DNA of 64,000 bases, from positions 62,001 through 126,000 of the forward strand of contig NZ_LAKD02000102.1 of assembly GCF_000968685.2 (NCBI RefSeq). The letters are read 5' to 3'. Every line of letters starts with the position of its first letter. Within the stretch, counting starts at the first letter, position 1. Below, piece by piece: positions 8,589 through 17,239 of the stretch. Source of the DNA: Streptomyces antioxidans. GTDB taxonomy: Bacteria; Actinomycetota; Actinomycetes; Streptomycetales; Streptomycetaceae. A model generated the notes under the pieces. The model saw nothing but the letters and a program-made list of their open reading frames with translations. It had not been told where the DNA came from and ran no database searches. Made by a program: the position numbers and the translations under genes.

Positions 8589-9353
8589 GTGTCCGCAGAC
8601 GCTGAGACCGACACCGAGACCCTTGCCGATGCCCCGTCGTCCCCCATGCGAGCCGACGCGCGGCGCAACCGCGAGCAGATCCTGCGCGCCGCCCGTGAGG
8701 TCTTCGCCGACCAGGGGCCGGACGCACCGCTGGACGAGATAGCCCGGCGCGCCGGGGTCGGCATCGCGACCCTCTACCGGCGGTTTCCGCACCGCGCCGA
8801 GCTGCACCGAGGGGTCGCCATCGAGGTGCTGACCGCGCTGGACGAGGCCGCGCGCCGGGCCGCCGCCGAGGAGGGCGACCCCGGTCTCGCGCTGCGCCGC
8901 TTTATGCATGCCGCCCTTGATCTCAAGATCGGCTCGGTGATGCCCGCGCTGCTGGGCCGGTTCACCGTGGACGAGATCCTGGCCGGAGTCCCCGGCGACG
9001 CCATCGCCCCGATCGACGCGATGCTCCTGCGCGCCCAGGCCCAGGGGCTGGTCCGGCGTGATGTCGTCTTCGGCGACATCACGCTGATGATCATCCGGCT
9101 GACGCGGCCGCTGCCCGGTGGCGGCCGGTTCGCCCCCGATGACACCCTCGCCCATCGCCAACTGGATGTCTACATCGACGGGTTGCGCCCCACCGGCTCC
9201 CCGCGCCCCACCACCCCGCTCGGCGGCCCGGCCATCGACACGGAGGCGTTCAAGCGCATCCGGGAGCGAGTGATCGACGACGCCCACACGACCCATGAGA
9301 CCCACGAGGCCCACGACGGCCCCGGTCCCGGAGCCGACTCGGACCCCGCCTGA
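8589..9353 (+). CDS. TetR/AcrR-family regulator of the adjacent exporter
   Basis: 254-residue DNA-binding repressor. The N-terminal helix-turn-helix reads LDEIARRAGVGIATLYRRF (about residues 45-63); the C-terminal ligand domain is unlike anything I can name. GTG 8589 is chosen because AGGAGA (8578-8583) sits correctly before it; an in-frame GTG at 8565 would lie before that site. The exporter gene follows after 46 nt on the same strand, so regulator and pump probably share a transcript controlled at the palindrome upstream. The inducing ligand is unknown. Confidence 0.85.
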   Translation: MSADAETDTETLADAPSSPMRADARRNREQILRAAREVFADQGPDAPLDEIARRAGVGIATLYRRFPHRAELHRGVAIEVLTALDEAARRAAAEEGDPGLALRRFMHAALDLKIGSVMPALLGRFTVDEILAGVPGDAIAPIDAMLLRAQAQGLVRRDVVFGDITLMIIRLTRPLPGGGRFAPDDTLAHRQLDVYIDGLRPTGSPRPTTPLGGPAIDTEAFKRIRERVIDDAHTTHETHEAHDGPGPGADSDPA

Positions 9354-9399
9354 CATTCCTCCCTCCGCTCGCCTTCCGCAAGACCAGAAAGGCACCGTC

Positions 9400-10902
9400 A
9401 TGTCCCAGCCCTCAGAAGCGCGGTCCGAGGCGAACCCTCGGCGCTGGCTCGCCCTCGTCTTCATCGGCCTGGCCCAGCTGATGATCGTCCTCGATATCAC
9501 CATCGTGAACATCGCCCTGCCGTCGGCCCAGAAGGACCTCGGCATCTCCGACGGCGACCGGCAGTGGGTCATCACCGCCTACACCCTGGCGTTCGGCAGT
9601 CTGCTGCTGCTCGGCGGCCGGATCGCGGACTACACCGGCCGTAAGCGCACCTTCCTCATCGGTCTGCTGGGGTTTGCCGGGGCCTCCGCGCTCGGCGGCG
9701 CCGCCTCCGGTTTCGAGGTACTGCTCGCGGCCCGCGCACTGCAGGGCGCCTTCGCCGCGCTGCTCGCCCCCTCGGCGCTGTCGCTGCTCGCGGTGAACTT
9801 CACCGAGCCCCGGGAGCGCGCCAAGGCGTTCGGCATCTTCGGCGCGATCGCGGCGGGCGGCGGTGCGATCGGGCTGGTCGTCGGCGGGCTGCTGACCGAG
9901 TACCTGGACTGGCGCTGGTGCCTGTACGTCAATGTGCCGATCGCCGTCGCCGCCGCCATCAGCTGGTCCGTACTGCCCCCCGACACCCGCGCCGAGGGCC
10001 GCGTCCGCTTCGACATCCCCGGGGTGCTGCTGGCGGTGTGCGGACTGGTGGCCGTGGTCTACGGGTGCAGCGAGGCCGAGTCCAAGGGCTGGGACTCCCG
10101 GCTGGTGACCGGGCTGCTGATCGTGGGCGGGGTGCTGCTCTTCGCCTTCGTCATGGTGGAGCGGAGCGTGGCGAGGCCGCTGCTGCCGCTCCGGGTGGTG
10201 GCGGACCGCGCCCGTGGCAGCGCCTATCTGGCGGTCGGCCTCTCGGTGGTCGGCATGTTCGCGATGTTCCTCTTCCTCACGTACTACATGCAGCTCGTCA
10301 AGGGCTACTCGGCGCTGCTCACCGGTGTGGCGTTCCTGCCGATGACCGGGGCGGTGCTGATCGGTGCGGGCGGCGTCGCCTCCCGGCTCATCCCCAAGGT
10401 GCCGCCGCGGCTGCTGGTGGCCCCGGGTCTGCTGATCGCGGCCGCCGGTGTCGCCCTGCTGGTGCCCCTGGACGTGGACAGCTCGTACGCGGCGGGGGTG
10501 CTGCCCGCCGAGCTCCTGGTCGGCTTCGGCATGGGCCTGGTGATGGCGCCCTCGATGAACTACGCGACCCACGGTGTGGCGGCGGGGGACGCGGGCGTCG
10601 CCTCCGCCACGGTCAACACCGCCCAGCAGATCGGCGGTTCGATCGGCACGGCGATGCTCAACACCATCGCCACCAGTGCGACCTCCGACTACATGGCCTC
10701 GCACGCCCGGCGGATGACGCCGCGGACCGCCGAGGCAACGGCCAAGACGGGGCTGGTCGAGGGCTTCTCGCACGCCTTCGTCGTCTCGTCCTCGATCCTC
10801 GTGGGCGCCGCGGTGGTCGTGGCCCTGCTGATGAACACCCCGCGCCCGGTGCGCGAACCCGGTGCCGAGGGCGCCGCCCCGCTGCCCGCGCACATGGGCT
10901 GA
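9400..10902 (+). CDS. DHA2-type MFS drug exporter
   Basis: 500-residue membrane antiporter, about 14 predicted membrane segments, the size and order of the DHA2 (EmrB/QacA) family. Early LDITIVNIALP (motif D1-like, segment 1), motif A GGRIADYTGRKRTF after segment 2, and the DWRWCLYVNVPIAV signature after segment 6 are typical. ATG 9400 follows AGAAAGG (9386-9392). It is downstream of, and probably cotranscribed with, the TetR gene. Substrate cannot be read from sequence; drug or metabolite export driven by protons is the family role. Confidence 0.9.
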   Translation: MSQPSEARSEANPRRWLALVFIGLAQLMIVLDITIVNIALPSAQKDLGISDGDRQWVITAYTLAFGSLLLLGGRIADYTGRKRTFLIGLLGFAGASALGGAASGFEVLLAARALQGAFAALLAPSALSLLAVNFTEPRERAKAFGIFGAIAAGGGAIGLVVGGLLTEYLDWRWCLYVNVPIAVAAAISWSVLPPDTRAEGRVRFDIPGVLLAVCGLVAVVYGCSEAESKGWDSRLVTGLLIVGGVLLFAFVMVERSVARPLLPLRVVADRARGSAYLAVGLSVVGMFAMFLFLTYYMQLVKGYSALLTGVAFLPMTGAVLIGAGGVASRLIPKVPPRLLVAPGLLIAAAGVALLVPLDVDSSYAAGVLPAELLVGFGMGLVMAPSMNYATHGVAAGDAGVASATVNTAQQIGGSIGTAMLNTIATSATSDYMASHARRMTPRTAEATAKTGLVEGFSHAFVVSSSILVGAAVVVALLMNTPRPVREPGAEGAAPLPAHMG

Positions 10903-10945
10903 CGGCACCTCGGGTCCGGGGCGTCCCGGATATCCCGCACCCCGG

Positions 10946-10979
10946 GAGGCCCTTCGCTCCACCGCCGGAGCGGAGGGCC
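10946..10979 (+). terminator. Terminator after the first exporter
   Basis: GGCCCTTCGCTCC pairs with GGAGCGGAGGGCC across a short loop (one G-T pair), about 45 nt after the exporter stop and just before the convergent gene ending at 11010. It could serve both strands. Confidence 0.55.
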
Positions 10980-11009
10980 TTCCGGGGGCGGTGGATTAGG
11001 GGGTGTGGG

Positions 11010-11594
11010 TCAGGGAGTGGGGTCGGGGCGCGGCGCGCGGGCGGCCAGCTCCAGCAGTTCGTCCACCGACCACTGGTCATAGGCGTGCTCGCCGTGCTTG
11101 GCGGCGATGACGCGGCCGTCCCCGCCGATGCCGTCCCCGAGGATCAGGAAGTCCGCGGGCAGTCCGAGCCGGCCCGTGGGCTGGCTGCGCTCGGGGAGCT
11201 TCTCCCGGCCGCGGAGAACCGCCCACCCCCCGGTGACCAGCGCCCACGCGATCGGCCCCCAGGCGCGGGGACTGAGCAGAGCCCTGCGCGACTGCTCCAC
11301 CCCGAACTCCCGGTACAGCCGCTTCCGGGGGTCGGCGACGACGGCGAACGGCAGGTCGTGGGTGTGCTTCCGCAACTCCTCGACGGGGGAATGGAAGACC
11401 ACCACCTCCCGGATTCCGGCCGCCTCGATCTCCTGGTGGCGCCGCACGATCGACCGCAGATGGAGATTGCAGACGGGGCATCCGGCGAAGCGCCGGAACT
11501 GCAGGTGGACCAGCCGGCCGGAGTCCGGCACGGCGACGGCGGGCCCGGTCACCGGGGTGAGGGTACGGGCGGAGACGGCGGAACCGGGCTCCAT
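11010..11594 (-). CDS. Peroxiredoxin-like (AhpC/TSA fold) protein
   Basis: 194 residues with a thioredoxin fold. The likely active site is FAGCPVCNLHLR (residues about 37-48), a CPVC pair where thiol peroxidases and thioredoxin-like proteins carry their reactive cysteines. The following VVFHSPVEEL strand and the VADPRKRLYREFGV helix are typical of the AhpC/TSA superfamily. No signal peptide. The ATG follows AAAGGGGG (minus strand, 11600-11607). It diverges from a TetR gene across a 44-nt inverted repeat, so a redox or electrophile stress role under that repressor is plausible. The substrate is not known. Confidence 0.75.
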   Translation of the reverse strand: MEPGSAVSARTLTPVTGPAVAVPDSGRLVHLQFRRFAGCPVCNLHLRSIVRRHQEIEAAGIREVVVFHSPVEELRKHTHDLPFAVVADPRKRLYREFGVEQSRRALLSPRAWGPIAWALVTGGWAVLRGREKLPERSQPTGRLGLPADFLILGDGIGGDGRVIAAKHGEHAYDQWSVDELLELAARAPRPDPTP

Positions 11595-11611
11595 GGGAGC
11601 CCCCTTTCGTA

Positions 11612-11655
11612 AGCGTACGGCATACGCCTACCAGCGTAAGCGTATGCCGTACGCT
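11612..11655. promoter_or_regulatory. Paired operator between peroxiredoxin-like gene and TetR gene
   Basis: Perfect 16-bp inverted repeat: AGCGTACGGCATACGC (11612-11627) and its complement (11640-11655). Each arm is itself a near-palindrome (GCGTA...TACGC), so the site could hold two repressor dimers. It lies immediately before both divergent start codons (11594 and 11666). Confidence 0.75.
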
Positions 11656-11665
11656 GTCAACCGCC

Positions 11666-12280
11666 ATGCCACGACCTCGCTCCCTCACCCCGGATCAGCT
11701 GGCCTCGGCCGCCCTCGCCGTCCTCGACCGCGACGGGCTCGCCGGACTCTCGATGCGCGCCGTCGCCAAGGAGCTCGGGATGAGCACGATGGGGCTCTAC
11801 CGCTATGTGGACGACCGCGAAGAGCTCGAAGGGCTGGTGGTCGAGCGGGTCCTCGGCGCCGTCGACACCACGCCGCCCGACCCAGGCGCCCCGTGGGAGG
11901 AACGGCTCCGGATCATGGTCGGTCGGCTGCGCGACGGCGTCAGCGCCCACCCCGCGGCCCTCCCGCTGACCCTCACCCACCGGCACCGTTCCCCGAGCTC
12001 ACTGCGGTGGGCGGAGACGGCGCTCGCGATCCTCACCGAGGCGGGCCTGGACGGCGAGCGCCGGGTCCTCGCCCTGCGCGCCCTGCTCGGCTATGTGATC
12101 GGCGCGATCCAGCTCGAACACCTGGGACCGCTGTCCGGCGCGGGCACCGTCACGCTCTCCGGCCTGCCGTCCGACGAGTTCCCCTACCTGGCCGACACCG
12201 CACGGCGGGCGCGGAGCGTGGGGGTGGAGCGGGAGTTCTTCGGGGGCCTGGAGGTGTTCCTGCGCGGGCTGGGCGCGTAG
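11666..12280 (+). CDS. TetR-family regulator, divergent from peroxiredoxin-like gene
   Basis: 204 residues. Helix-turn-helix LSMRAVAKELGMSTMGLYRYV (about residues 28-48), followed by a C-terminal TetR ligand domain. The ATG is 10 nt after the inverted repeat and has no ribosome site, which suggests a leaderless transcript. Position and paired operator imply that it represses itself and the divergent gene. Convergent with the second exporter across a strong hairpin. Confidence 0.85.
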   Translation: MPRPRSLTPDQLASAALAVLDRDGLAGLSMRAVAKELGMSTMGLYRYVDDREELEGLVVERVLGAVDTTPPDPGAPWEERLRIMVGRLRDGVSAHPAALPLTLTHRHRSPSSLRWAETALAILTEAGLDGERRVLALRALLGYVIGAIQLEHLGPLSGAGTVTLSGLPSDEFPYLADTARRARSVGVEREFFGGLEVFLRGLGA

Positions 12281-12292
12281 CCGGGACGCGTC

Positions 12293-12339
12293 AACGCCGG
12301 GGCCGCCGCCCACCCGTGTGGGTGGCGGCCCCGGCGTTC
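12293..12339. terminator. Bidirectional terminator
   Basis: Long GC-rich hairpin: AACGCCGGGGCCGCC on the left pairs with the GGCGGCCCCGGCGTT end on the right, with a short bulge near a GTGT loop. It lies between convergent genes ending at 12280 (+) and 12346 (-). Confidence 0.7.
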
Positions 12340-12345
12340 CTCCGC

Positions 12346-13962
12346 TCAGTGGCTCGGCGCCGCCTCGCGGTCCGCCGTCTCCTCGCCGTCCACGGCCGTC
12401 CCGTCCCCACCGGTCGAGGGCGTGGCCGCGGCCGTGGGCCCGGTGGGCCCGACCCGGCGCAGCGCCGCCAGGGCCAGGACAGCGCCCGCCAGCAGGGCCG
12501 CCGCCCCCGCCCCGCAGGCGATCCGCATTCCATGGGTGAACGCCTCGCGCGCCGTGTCCAGCAGCTGTTCCCCGGCCCGTCCCTTCAGCGAGCCCGCCAT
12601 CGCCACGGCCGCGCCCAGCGTCTCGCGCAGCTGGTCGAGTGCGCCGGCGGGCGGTCCGGCGCCCAGCGAGTCCTTGACGTCGCCGCGGTAGACGGCGGTG
12701 CCGACGCTGCCGAGCACCGCCATGCCCATCGCGCCGCCGAACTCCTGGCCCGTCTCCAGCAGTGCGGCGGCCGAACCCGCCCGCTCCGGCGGGACGGTGC
12801 CGATCGCCAGGTCGGTGACCAGCGACATCACCGTGACGATTCCGCTGGCCAGCACGGCGGCGCCGATCAGCACGGTCCACAGCGCGTCCGTACCGGCCAG
12901 GGCCAGAATCCCGTAGCCGATGGCGGCGGTCGCGAAGCCCGCGCCGATCACGTACGCCCGGTTGGCGCCGCGCTGGACCGCCGCGGCCGCCGCCGGTCCG
13001 GCGATGCCGACGCAGACGGACGGGGCCAGGCTCCACAGCGCCGCCTCCAACGGGCCCTTGCCGAGCACCGACTGCAGGTACTGGGTGGTGAAGTAGGCCG
13101 AGCCCATCATGGCGAAGGCGGCCAGCGCGTTGAGCGCGATCGACGGACCGAAGCCGCGGTGGCGGAACAGCTCCGGGCTGATCATCGCGTCCCGCCGGGT
13201 GCGCTGGCGCCGTACGAAGACGGCGCCGATGGCGAGACCGGCCACGATGGACAGCGACGGGATCAGGCCGATGCCGTTGTCGGCGGCGATCTTCTTCAGC
13301 CCGTAGATCACCGGCAGCACCGCCGCCATCGACAGCGGCACGCTCGGCAGGTCGAACGCCCCGGGCGCGGGATCCTTGAACTCCGGTACCAGGAGCGGCA
13401 CCAGCACCAGCAGCAGCGCCATCGCCGGGACGTTGATCAGGAAGACCGAGCCCCACCAGAAGTGCTCGATCATCACCCCGCTCAGCACCGAGCCCAGCGC
13501 GATACCGCCCGCCATGGCCGACGACCAGATCGCGATCGCCTTGGCCCGCTGCTTCTCCTCCGGGAAGAGGTTGCGGACCAGCGCCATCGTCGAGGGCATG
13601 AGCGTGGCGCCGCCGATCCCGAGCACCGCCCGTGCGGCGATGAGCATCCCGGCGCTCTGTGCGTACGCCGCTGCGACGGACGCGGCGCCGAAGGCCGCGG
13701 CCCCGAACAGCAGCAGCTTCCGCCGCCCGAAGCGGTCGCCCAGCGCCCCCATGGTGATGAGCAGCCCGGCGAGGGCGAAGGCGTAGATGTCGAAGATCCA
13801 GAGCTGCTGGGTGGAACTCGGGTGCAGCTCCCGGCTGATGGCCGGGACCGCGAAGTACAGCACCGACACGTCCATGGAGACCAGGAGGAGCGGAAGCATC
13901 AGGACCACGAAGGCGGTCCATTCCCTGCGTCCGGCGCGCGGGCCGGTGGAAGTCGTGGTCAT
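12346..13962 (-). CDS. DHA2-type MFS multidrug exporter (SmvA/QacA-like)
   Basis: 538-residue, about 14-segment proton antiporter. The first segment ends with LVSMDVSVLYFAVPAI, motif A is GALGDRFGRRKLLLFG, and IGGATLMPSTMALVRNLF is very like QacA/SmvA-type pumps for quaternary ammonium and other cations. The tail after the last segment is Ala/Thr-rich. The start codon is only 8 nt from a TATAGT box, so the mRNA is probably leaderless. Divergent from a TetR gene across five 13-bp repeats that probably form the operator. Confidence 0.9.
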   Translation of the reverse strand: MTTTSTGPRAGRREWTAFVVLMLPLLLVSMDVSVLYFAVPAISRELHPSSTQQLWIFDIYAFALAGLLITMGALGDRFGRRKLLLFGAAAFGAASVAAAYAQSAGMLIAARAVLGIGGATLMPSTMALVRNLFPEEKQRAKAIAIWSSAMAGGIALGSVLSGVMIEHFWWGSVFLINVPAMALLLVLVPLLVPEFKDPAPGAFDLPSVPLSMAAVLPVIYGLKKIAADNGIGLIPSLSIVAGLAIGAVFVRRQRTRRDAMISPELFRHRGFGPSIALNALAAFAMMGSAYFTTQYLQSVLGKGPLEAALWSLAPSVCVGIAGPAAAAAVQRGANRAYVIGAGFATAAIGYGILALAGTDALWTVLIGAAVLASGIVTVMSLVTDLAIGTVPPERAGSAAALLETGQEFGGAMGMAVLGSVGTAVYRGDVKDSLGAGPPAGALDQLRETLGAAVAMAGSLKGRAGEQLLDTAREAFTHGMRIACGAGAAALLAGAVLALAALRRVGPTGPTAAATPSTGGDGTAVDGEETADREAAPSH

Positions 13963-13969
13963 GGCGGCG

Positions 13970-13998
13970 ACTATACGGGCGTCTTAAACAAGCGTCTA
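13970..13998 (-). promoter_or_regulatory. Promoter of the second exporter, leaderless
   Basis: On the minus strand TAGACG, 17 nt, TATAGT (complement of 13970-13975). The start point would fall at or next to the ATG at 13962. It overlaps the first two 13-bp repeats, so a bound regulator would block RNA polymerase. Confidence 0.6.
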
Positions 13999-14039
13999 GT
14001 ACGGCCGTGTAAAACGGTCGTCTGGGACGGTCGTATGGA
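13975..14039. repeat. Five 13-bp direct repeats, probable TetR operator array
   Basis: Units start at 13975, 13988, 14001, 14014 and 14027. Consensus is ACGGNCGT followed by five loosely conserved bases; unit 2 is divergent (ACAAGCGT). The core ACGG(N)CGT is close to palindromic. The array fills the intergenic region between the exporter and the TetR gene. Confidence 0.8.
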
Positions 14040-14058
14040 GACGGGATACCCTGGCGGC

Positions 14059-14682
14059 ATGGGACATCGAGAGGATCTGCTGGCCGGGGCCAAGCGCTGC
14101 CTTGAGGAGAAGGGCTGGTCCCGTACGACCGCGCGGGACATCGTGGCCGCCTCGGGCGCCAATCTGGCCTCCATCGGCTACCACTACGGCTCCAAGGACG
14201 CCCTGATGCGGGAGGCGCTTTTCGCCTCCATGGGCGACTGGGCCGATGACGTCCAGCGGTCCTTCGAGGCGGACGCCCCGGCGGGCGAGGGCCCGGACAC
14301 CGGACTGCGGGAGCGGTTCGAGGCCCGGTGGGCCCGGGTGCTGGAGCTGTTCGACAAGCACCAGGCGGTGTGGCGCTCCCAGTTGGAGGCCATCCTCCAG
14401 GTTCAGCACGACCCCGAGCTGCGCGCGGCCTTCGGCCGGGCCCAACCGGAGGGGCGCCAGGGGATGGTGGGGCTGATCCACGGCATCGACGAGCGCGATG
14501 TGGACGAGGAGACCTCCCGGGTCATGGGCTCGTTCTATATGACGCTCGTGAGCGGGATGATCGTCCAGATGGCCATCGACCCCGACCTCATGCCCAGCGC
14601 CCATGACCTCGTCGAGGCGATGCGCCGGATCGTTGGCGACGCCCCGGATGCCCCCGCGACGCCCAACGCCCCCGTCGGCTGA
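14059..14682 (+). CDS. TetR-family regulator divergent from the second exporter
   Basis: 207 residues. Helix-turn-helix TTARDIVAASGANLASIGYHY (about residues 20-40) near the N-terminus; the remainder is a TetR ligand domain. The ATG has no ribosome site and a GATACC box ends 8 nt upstream, consistent with a leaderless transcript. It probably represses both divergent promoters through the 13-bp repeats. Ligand unknown. Confidence 0.85.
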   Translation: MGHREDLLAGAKRCLEEKGWSRTTARDIVAASGANLASIGYHYGSKDALMREALFASMGDWADDVQRSFEADAPAGEGPDTGLRERFEARWARVLELFDKHQAVWRSQLEAILQVQHDPELRAAFGRAQPEGRQGMVGLIHGIDERDVDEETSRVMGSFYMTLVSGMIVQMAIDPDLMPSAHDLVEAMRRIVGDAPDAPATPNAPVG

Positions 14683-14688
14683 CCCGGG

Positions 14689-14760
14689 GGCTCGGCGCCC
14701 CGCCGACCGCCCCGGGGTTCGGGCTCAACGCCCCGCCGACTGGCTCAGCGCCCCGACGGC
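14689..14760. repeat. Three degenerate copies of the PucR gene 3' end
   Basis: 19-bp units at 14689-14707, 14722-14740 and 14742-14760 share GGCTC(G/A)(G/A)CGCCCCGMCG. The third contains the minus-strand stop codon of the PucR gene; the other two lie beyond it. Confidence 0.75.
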
Positions 14761-16082
14761 CCGAGGCGTGCGGCCTTCAGCGTCATATGGAGCAGCAGCC
14801 GGTCCTCGCCCGCGTCCAGGTCGAGACCGGTCAGCTGCCGCACCCGGGAGAGCCGGTAGTACAGCGTCTGCCGGTGGATGCCCAGCTGCTGGGCGGTGCG
14901 CCCGGCCTGGCCCGCGCAGTCGAGGAACGTCTCGGCGGTACGGGCGAGTTCGGCGTGCGCGGGCTCCAGCAGCGGCCGTACGGCGGCGTCGGGCGGCAGC
15001 GCGGGCAGCGCGGCCAGCAGCCGGTACGGGCCGATGGCCGACCACTCCGCGACCGGGCCCAGGCGGGTGTCGGCGTGCGCCGCCCGCGCCGCTGCCAGCG
15101 CCTCCTGCCAGGCGGCGGGCAGGTCCTCGAGCCCGCGCCGGGGAGCGCTGACCCCGGCGGCGGCCCTGGGCGGCCCTCCCCCCGCCGGCCGCCCCGGGCC
15201 CCCGCCGCTCGCCGTGGCCCGGGGCGAGCGCAGCAGCTGCTCGGCCGTCGCACGGGCCGGGTCCAGGGCGGAGGCCGCGCGCAGCCGGACCAGCGCCGCC
15301 AGCCCCGCCCCGGGCGCCCCAGGAACCCCGGAACCAGCCGCTCCAGATCCGGACACCCCGGCCGCCACGGATCCGGCCACCCCGGCCGCGGGCACCCCGT
15401 CCCCCGGCAGCGCGCACGCGGCCACGATGCCCGGCAGATGCGGAAGGCCCGGATGGTCCGCGTCCTCGCCGGTCCCCGGCGTCCACGGCACCACCGCCAC
15501 CAGCGCCAGCGGCCCGTCGGCCGCTCCGCGCAGCGCGGCCCCCAGCCCCGAGCGGGCGGCGTCCCGCCCGGCCGGAGGTCCGGTCAGCACCTCGCGCAGC
15601 AGCTCACCAAGCTCCTCCCCGGCCCGCGCCTCGGCCGCCAGCAGCGCCCCGATGCGGTCCGCGGTCTCCATCGCGCGGGCCAGCCGGGGGTCCGGCGCGC
15701 CCGCCGGGCCGCCCAGTTCCAGATCGGCGAGATGGCCGTCGTCCAGCAGCCAGACATAGCCGTGCACCACTCCGCGGTGCCGTACCGGCAGACAGATGCG
15801 GCCCATGAACACCCCGGCCGCCGGATCGGGCGGAATCCGCAGCGGCGCCTGCGCCCGGGCGATCCCGAACGCCTCGAACCAGGCCCGCACCGCCGCCGTC
15901 GAGCGGCGCTGGAGGATCGAGCGGGTGCGCACCGGGTCCAGCGCGGGCTCCGCCGTGCCATCGCTGTCCTCGCTGTCCTGGGCGCCGAAGGCGATCAGTG
16001 CGAAGTCGCGGTTCTCCAGGGTCGCGGGTGCCCGGAGCACCGCCGTGATCTCGTCCACCAGCTGCTGGTAGTCGTCGCGCAT
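14745..16082 (-). CDS. PucR-family activator, probable regulator of proline catabolism
   Basis: 445 residues. A variable N-terminal sensory region is followed by an Ala/Gly-rich linker and the C-terminal PucR-type helix-turn-helix (ETFLDCAGQAGRTAQQLG, then IHRQTLYYRLSRVRQLTGLD). It is divergent from proline dehydrogenase and P5C dehydrogenase; PucR-type activators next to these genes (PutR-like) respond to proline or P5C in other actinobacteria. A perfect decamer GACAGCTGTC (16155-16164) in the 164-nt gap is a candidate element. Target assignment is by position. Confidence 0.8.
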   Translation of the reverse strand: MRDDYQQLVDEITAVLRAPATLENRDFALIAFGAQDSEDSDGTAEPALDPVRTRSILQRRSTAAVRAWFEAFGIARAQAPLRIPPDPAAGVFMGRICLPVRHRGVVHGYVWLLDDGHLADLELGGPAGAPDPRLARAMETADRIGALLAAEARAGEELGELLREVLTGPPAGRDAARSGLGAALRGAADGPLALVAVVPWTPGTGEDADHPGLPHLPGIVAACALPGDGVPAAGVAGSVAAGVSGSGAAGSGVPGAPGAGLAALVRLRAASALDPARATAEQLLRSPRATASGGGPGRPAGGGPPRAAAGVSAPRRGLEDLPAAWQEALAAARAAHADTRLGPVAEWSAIGPYRLLAALPALPPDAAVRPLLEPAHAELARTAETFLDCAGQAGRTAQQLGIHRQTLYYRLSRVRQLTGLDLDAGEDRLLLHMTLKAARLGPSGR

Positions 16083-16154
16083 GGGTCCCGCCTCTTCCCG
16101 CTTCTGCCCTCCACATTCTCATACAGATGTCTGAGATCCCGGCCACGGATGCGT

Positions 16155-16164
16155 GACAGCTGTC
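16155..16164. promoter_or_regulatory. Small palindrome in the PucR/proline dehydrogenase gap
   Basis: GACAGCTGTC is a perfect 10-bp palindrome roughly midway between the divergent genes. Could be a half or core regulator site; nothing else supports it. Confidence 0.3.
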
Positions 16165-16246
16165 GATGGTCCGGAATCCGCGCCATCCTTAAGTTTCACG
16201 GTGAGTCGTCGATGCCGTTCATCGGCCGTCATCGTGGAGGTGCCCC

Positions 16247-17173
16247 GTGCTGGGACCCGTGCTGCTCGCCGCTTCGCGCAGTGCCGCCATCCGCCGTATC
16301 GTCTCGGCCGCGCCGGTCACCCGCCCCATGGTGGACCGCTTCGTCGCCGGGGAGCGGCTGGCCGAGTCGCTGGCGGCGGTGCGGGCGCTGACCGCCCGCG
16401 GCCTGGACGTCACTTTTGACCATCTGGGCGAGGACGTGACCGACCGGTCGGAGGCGCTGCGCAGCCGTGACGCCTATCTGGCGCTGACCGAGGCGCTGGC
16501 CGCCGAGGGGCTGGGCGGGCGCGCGGAGATGTCCGTGAAGCTCTCCGCCTTCGGCCAGGCGCTGCCCGGGGGCCACGAGCTGGCGCTGGCCAATGTGACC
16601 CCGGTCGTGGAGGCCGCCGCCGCGGCGGGCACCACGGTCACCCTCGACATGGAGGACCACACCACGGTGGACTCCACCCTCGCCATCCTCGGGGAGCTGC
16701 GCACCCGCTTCCCGCAGACCGGGGCGGTCCTCCAGTCCTATCTCTTCCGGACCGAGGACGACTGCCGGGCGCTGGCCGGGGAAGGCTCCCGGGTACGGCT
16801 GGTGAAGGGCGCGTACAACGAACCGGCGAGCGTCGCCTTCCGGGACAAGCGCGAGGTGGACCGCTCGTATGTGCGCTGTCTGAAGATCCTGATGGCCGGT
16901 GAGGGCTATCCCATGATCGGCTCGCACGATCCGCGCATGGTCGCCATCGCCCAGGACCTGGCCCACCGCCTCGGGCGCAAACTGGACGAGTACGAGTTCC
17001 AGATGCTGTACGGGATCCGTGCGGCCGAGCAGGAGCGGCTGGTGGCGGAGGGTCACCGTATGCGGGTTTATGTCCCGTATGGCACAGACTGGTATGGGTA
17101 CTTCATGCGCCGCCTCGCGGAGCGCCCCGCCAACCTCACCTTCTTCCTGCGCTCGCTGGTCGGCCGCCGCTGA
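16247..17173 (+). CDS. Proline dehydrogenase (monofunctional)
   Basis: 308-residue FAD-dependent TIM-barrel enzyme oxidising L-proline to pyrroline-5-carboxylate, passing electrons to the respiratory chain. Family motifs are visible: MSVKLSAFG, VTLDMEDHTTVD, QSYLFRTEDDC, RLVKGAYNEPA, GSHDPRM and the C-terminal YVPYGTDWYGYFMRRLAERP, which carries the conserved substrate-binding arginines. GTG start after TGGAGG. The P5C dehydrogenase gene follows after 66 nt; the two enzymes are separate here, not fused as in PutA. Confidence 0.95.
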   Translation: MLGPVLLAASRSAAIRRIVSAAPVTRPMVDRFVAGERLAESLAAVRALTARGLDVTFDHLGEDVTDRSEALRSRDAYLALTEALAAEGLGGRAEMSVKLSAFGQALPGGHELALANVTPVVEAAAAAGTTVTLDMEDHTTVDSTLAILGELRTRFPQTGAVLQSYLFRTEDDCRALAGEGSRVRLVKGAYNEPASVAFRDKREVDRSYVRCLKILMAGEGYPMIGSHDPRMVAIAQDLAHRLGRKLDEYEFQMLYGIRAAEQERLVAEGHRMRVYVPYGTDWYGYFMRRLAERPANLTFFLRSLVGRR

Positions 17174-17239
17174 CCGCTCCGGGATCCAGACCTCGTAAAC
17201 CCCCGACGCCCCCGACGATCGAAGGAGACAACGGCCATC

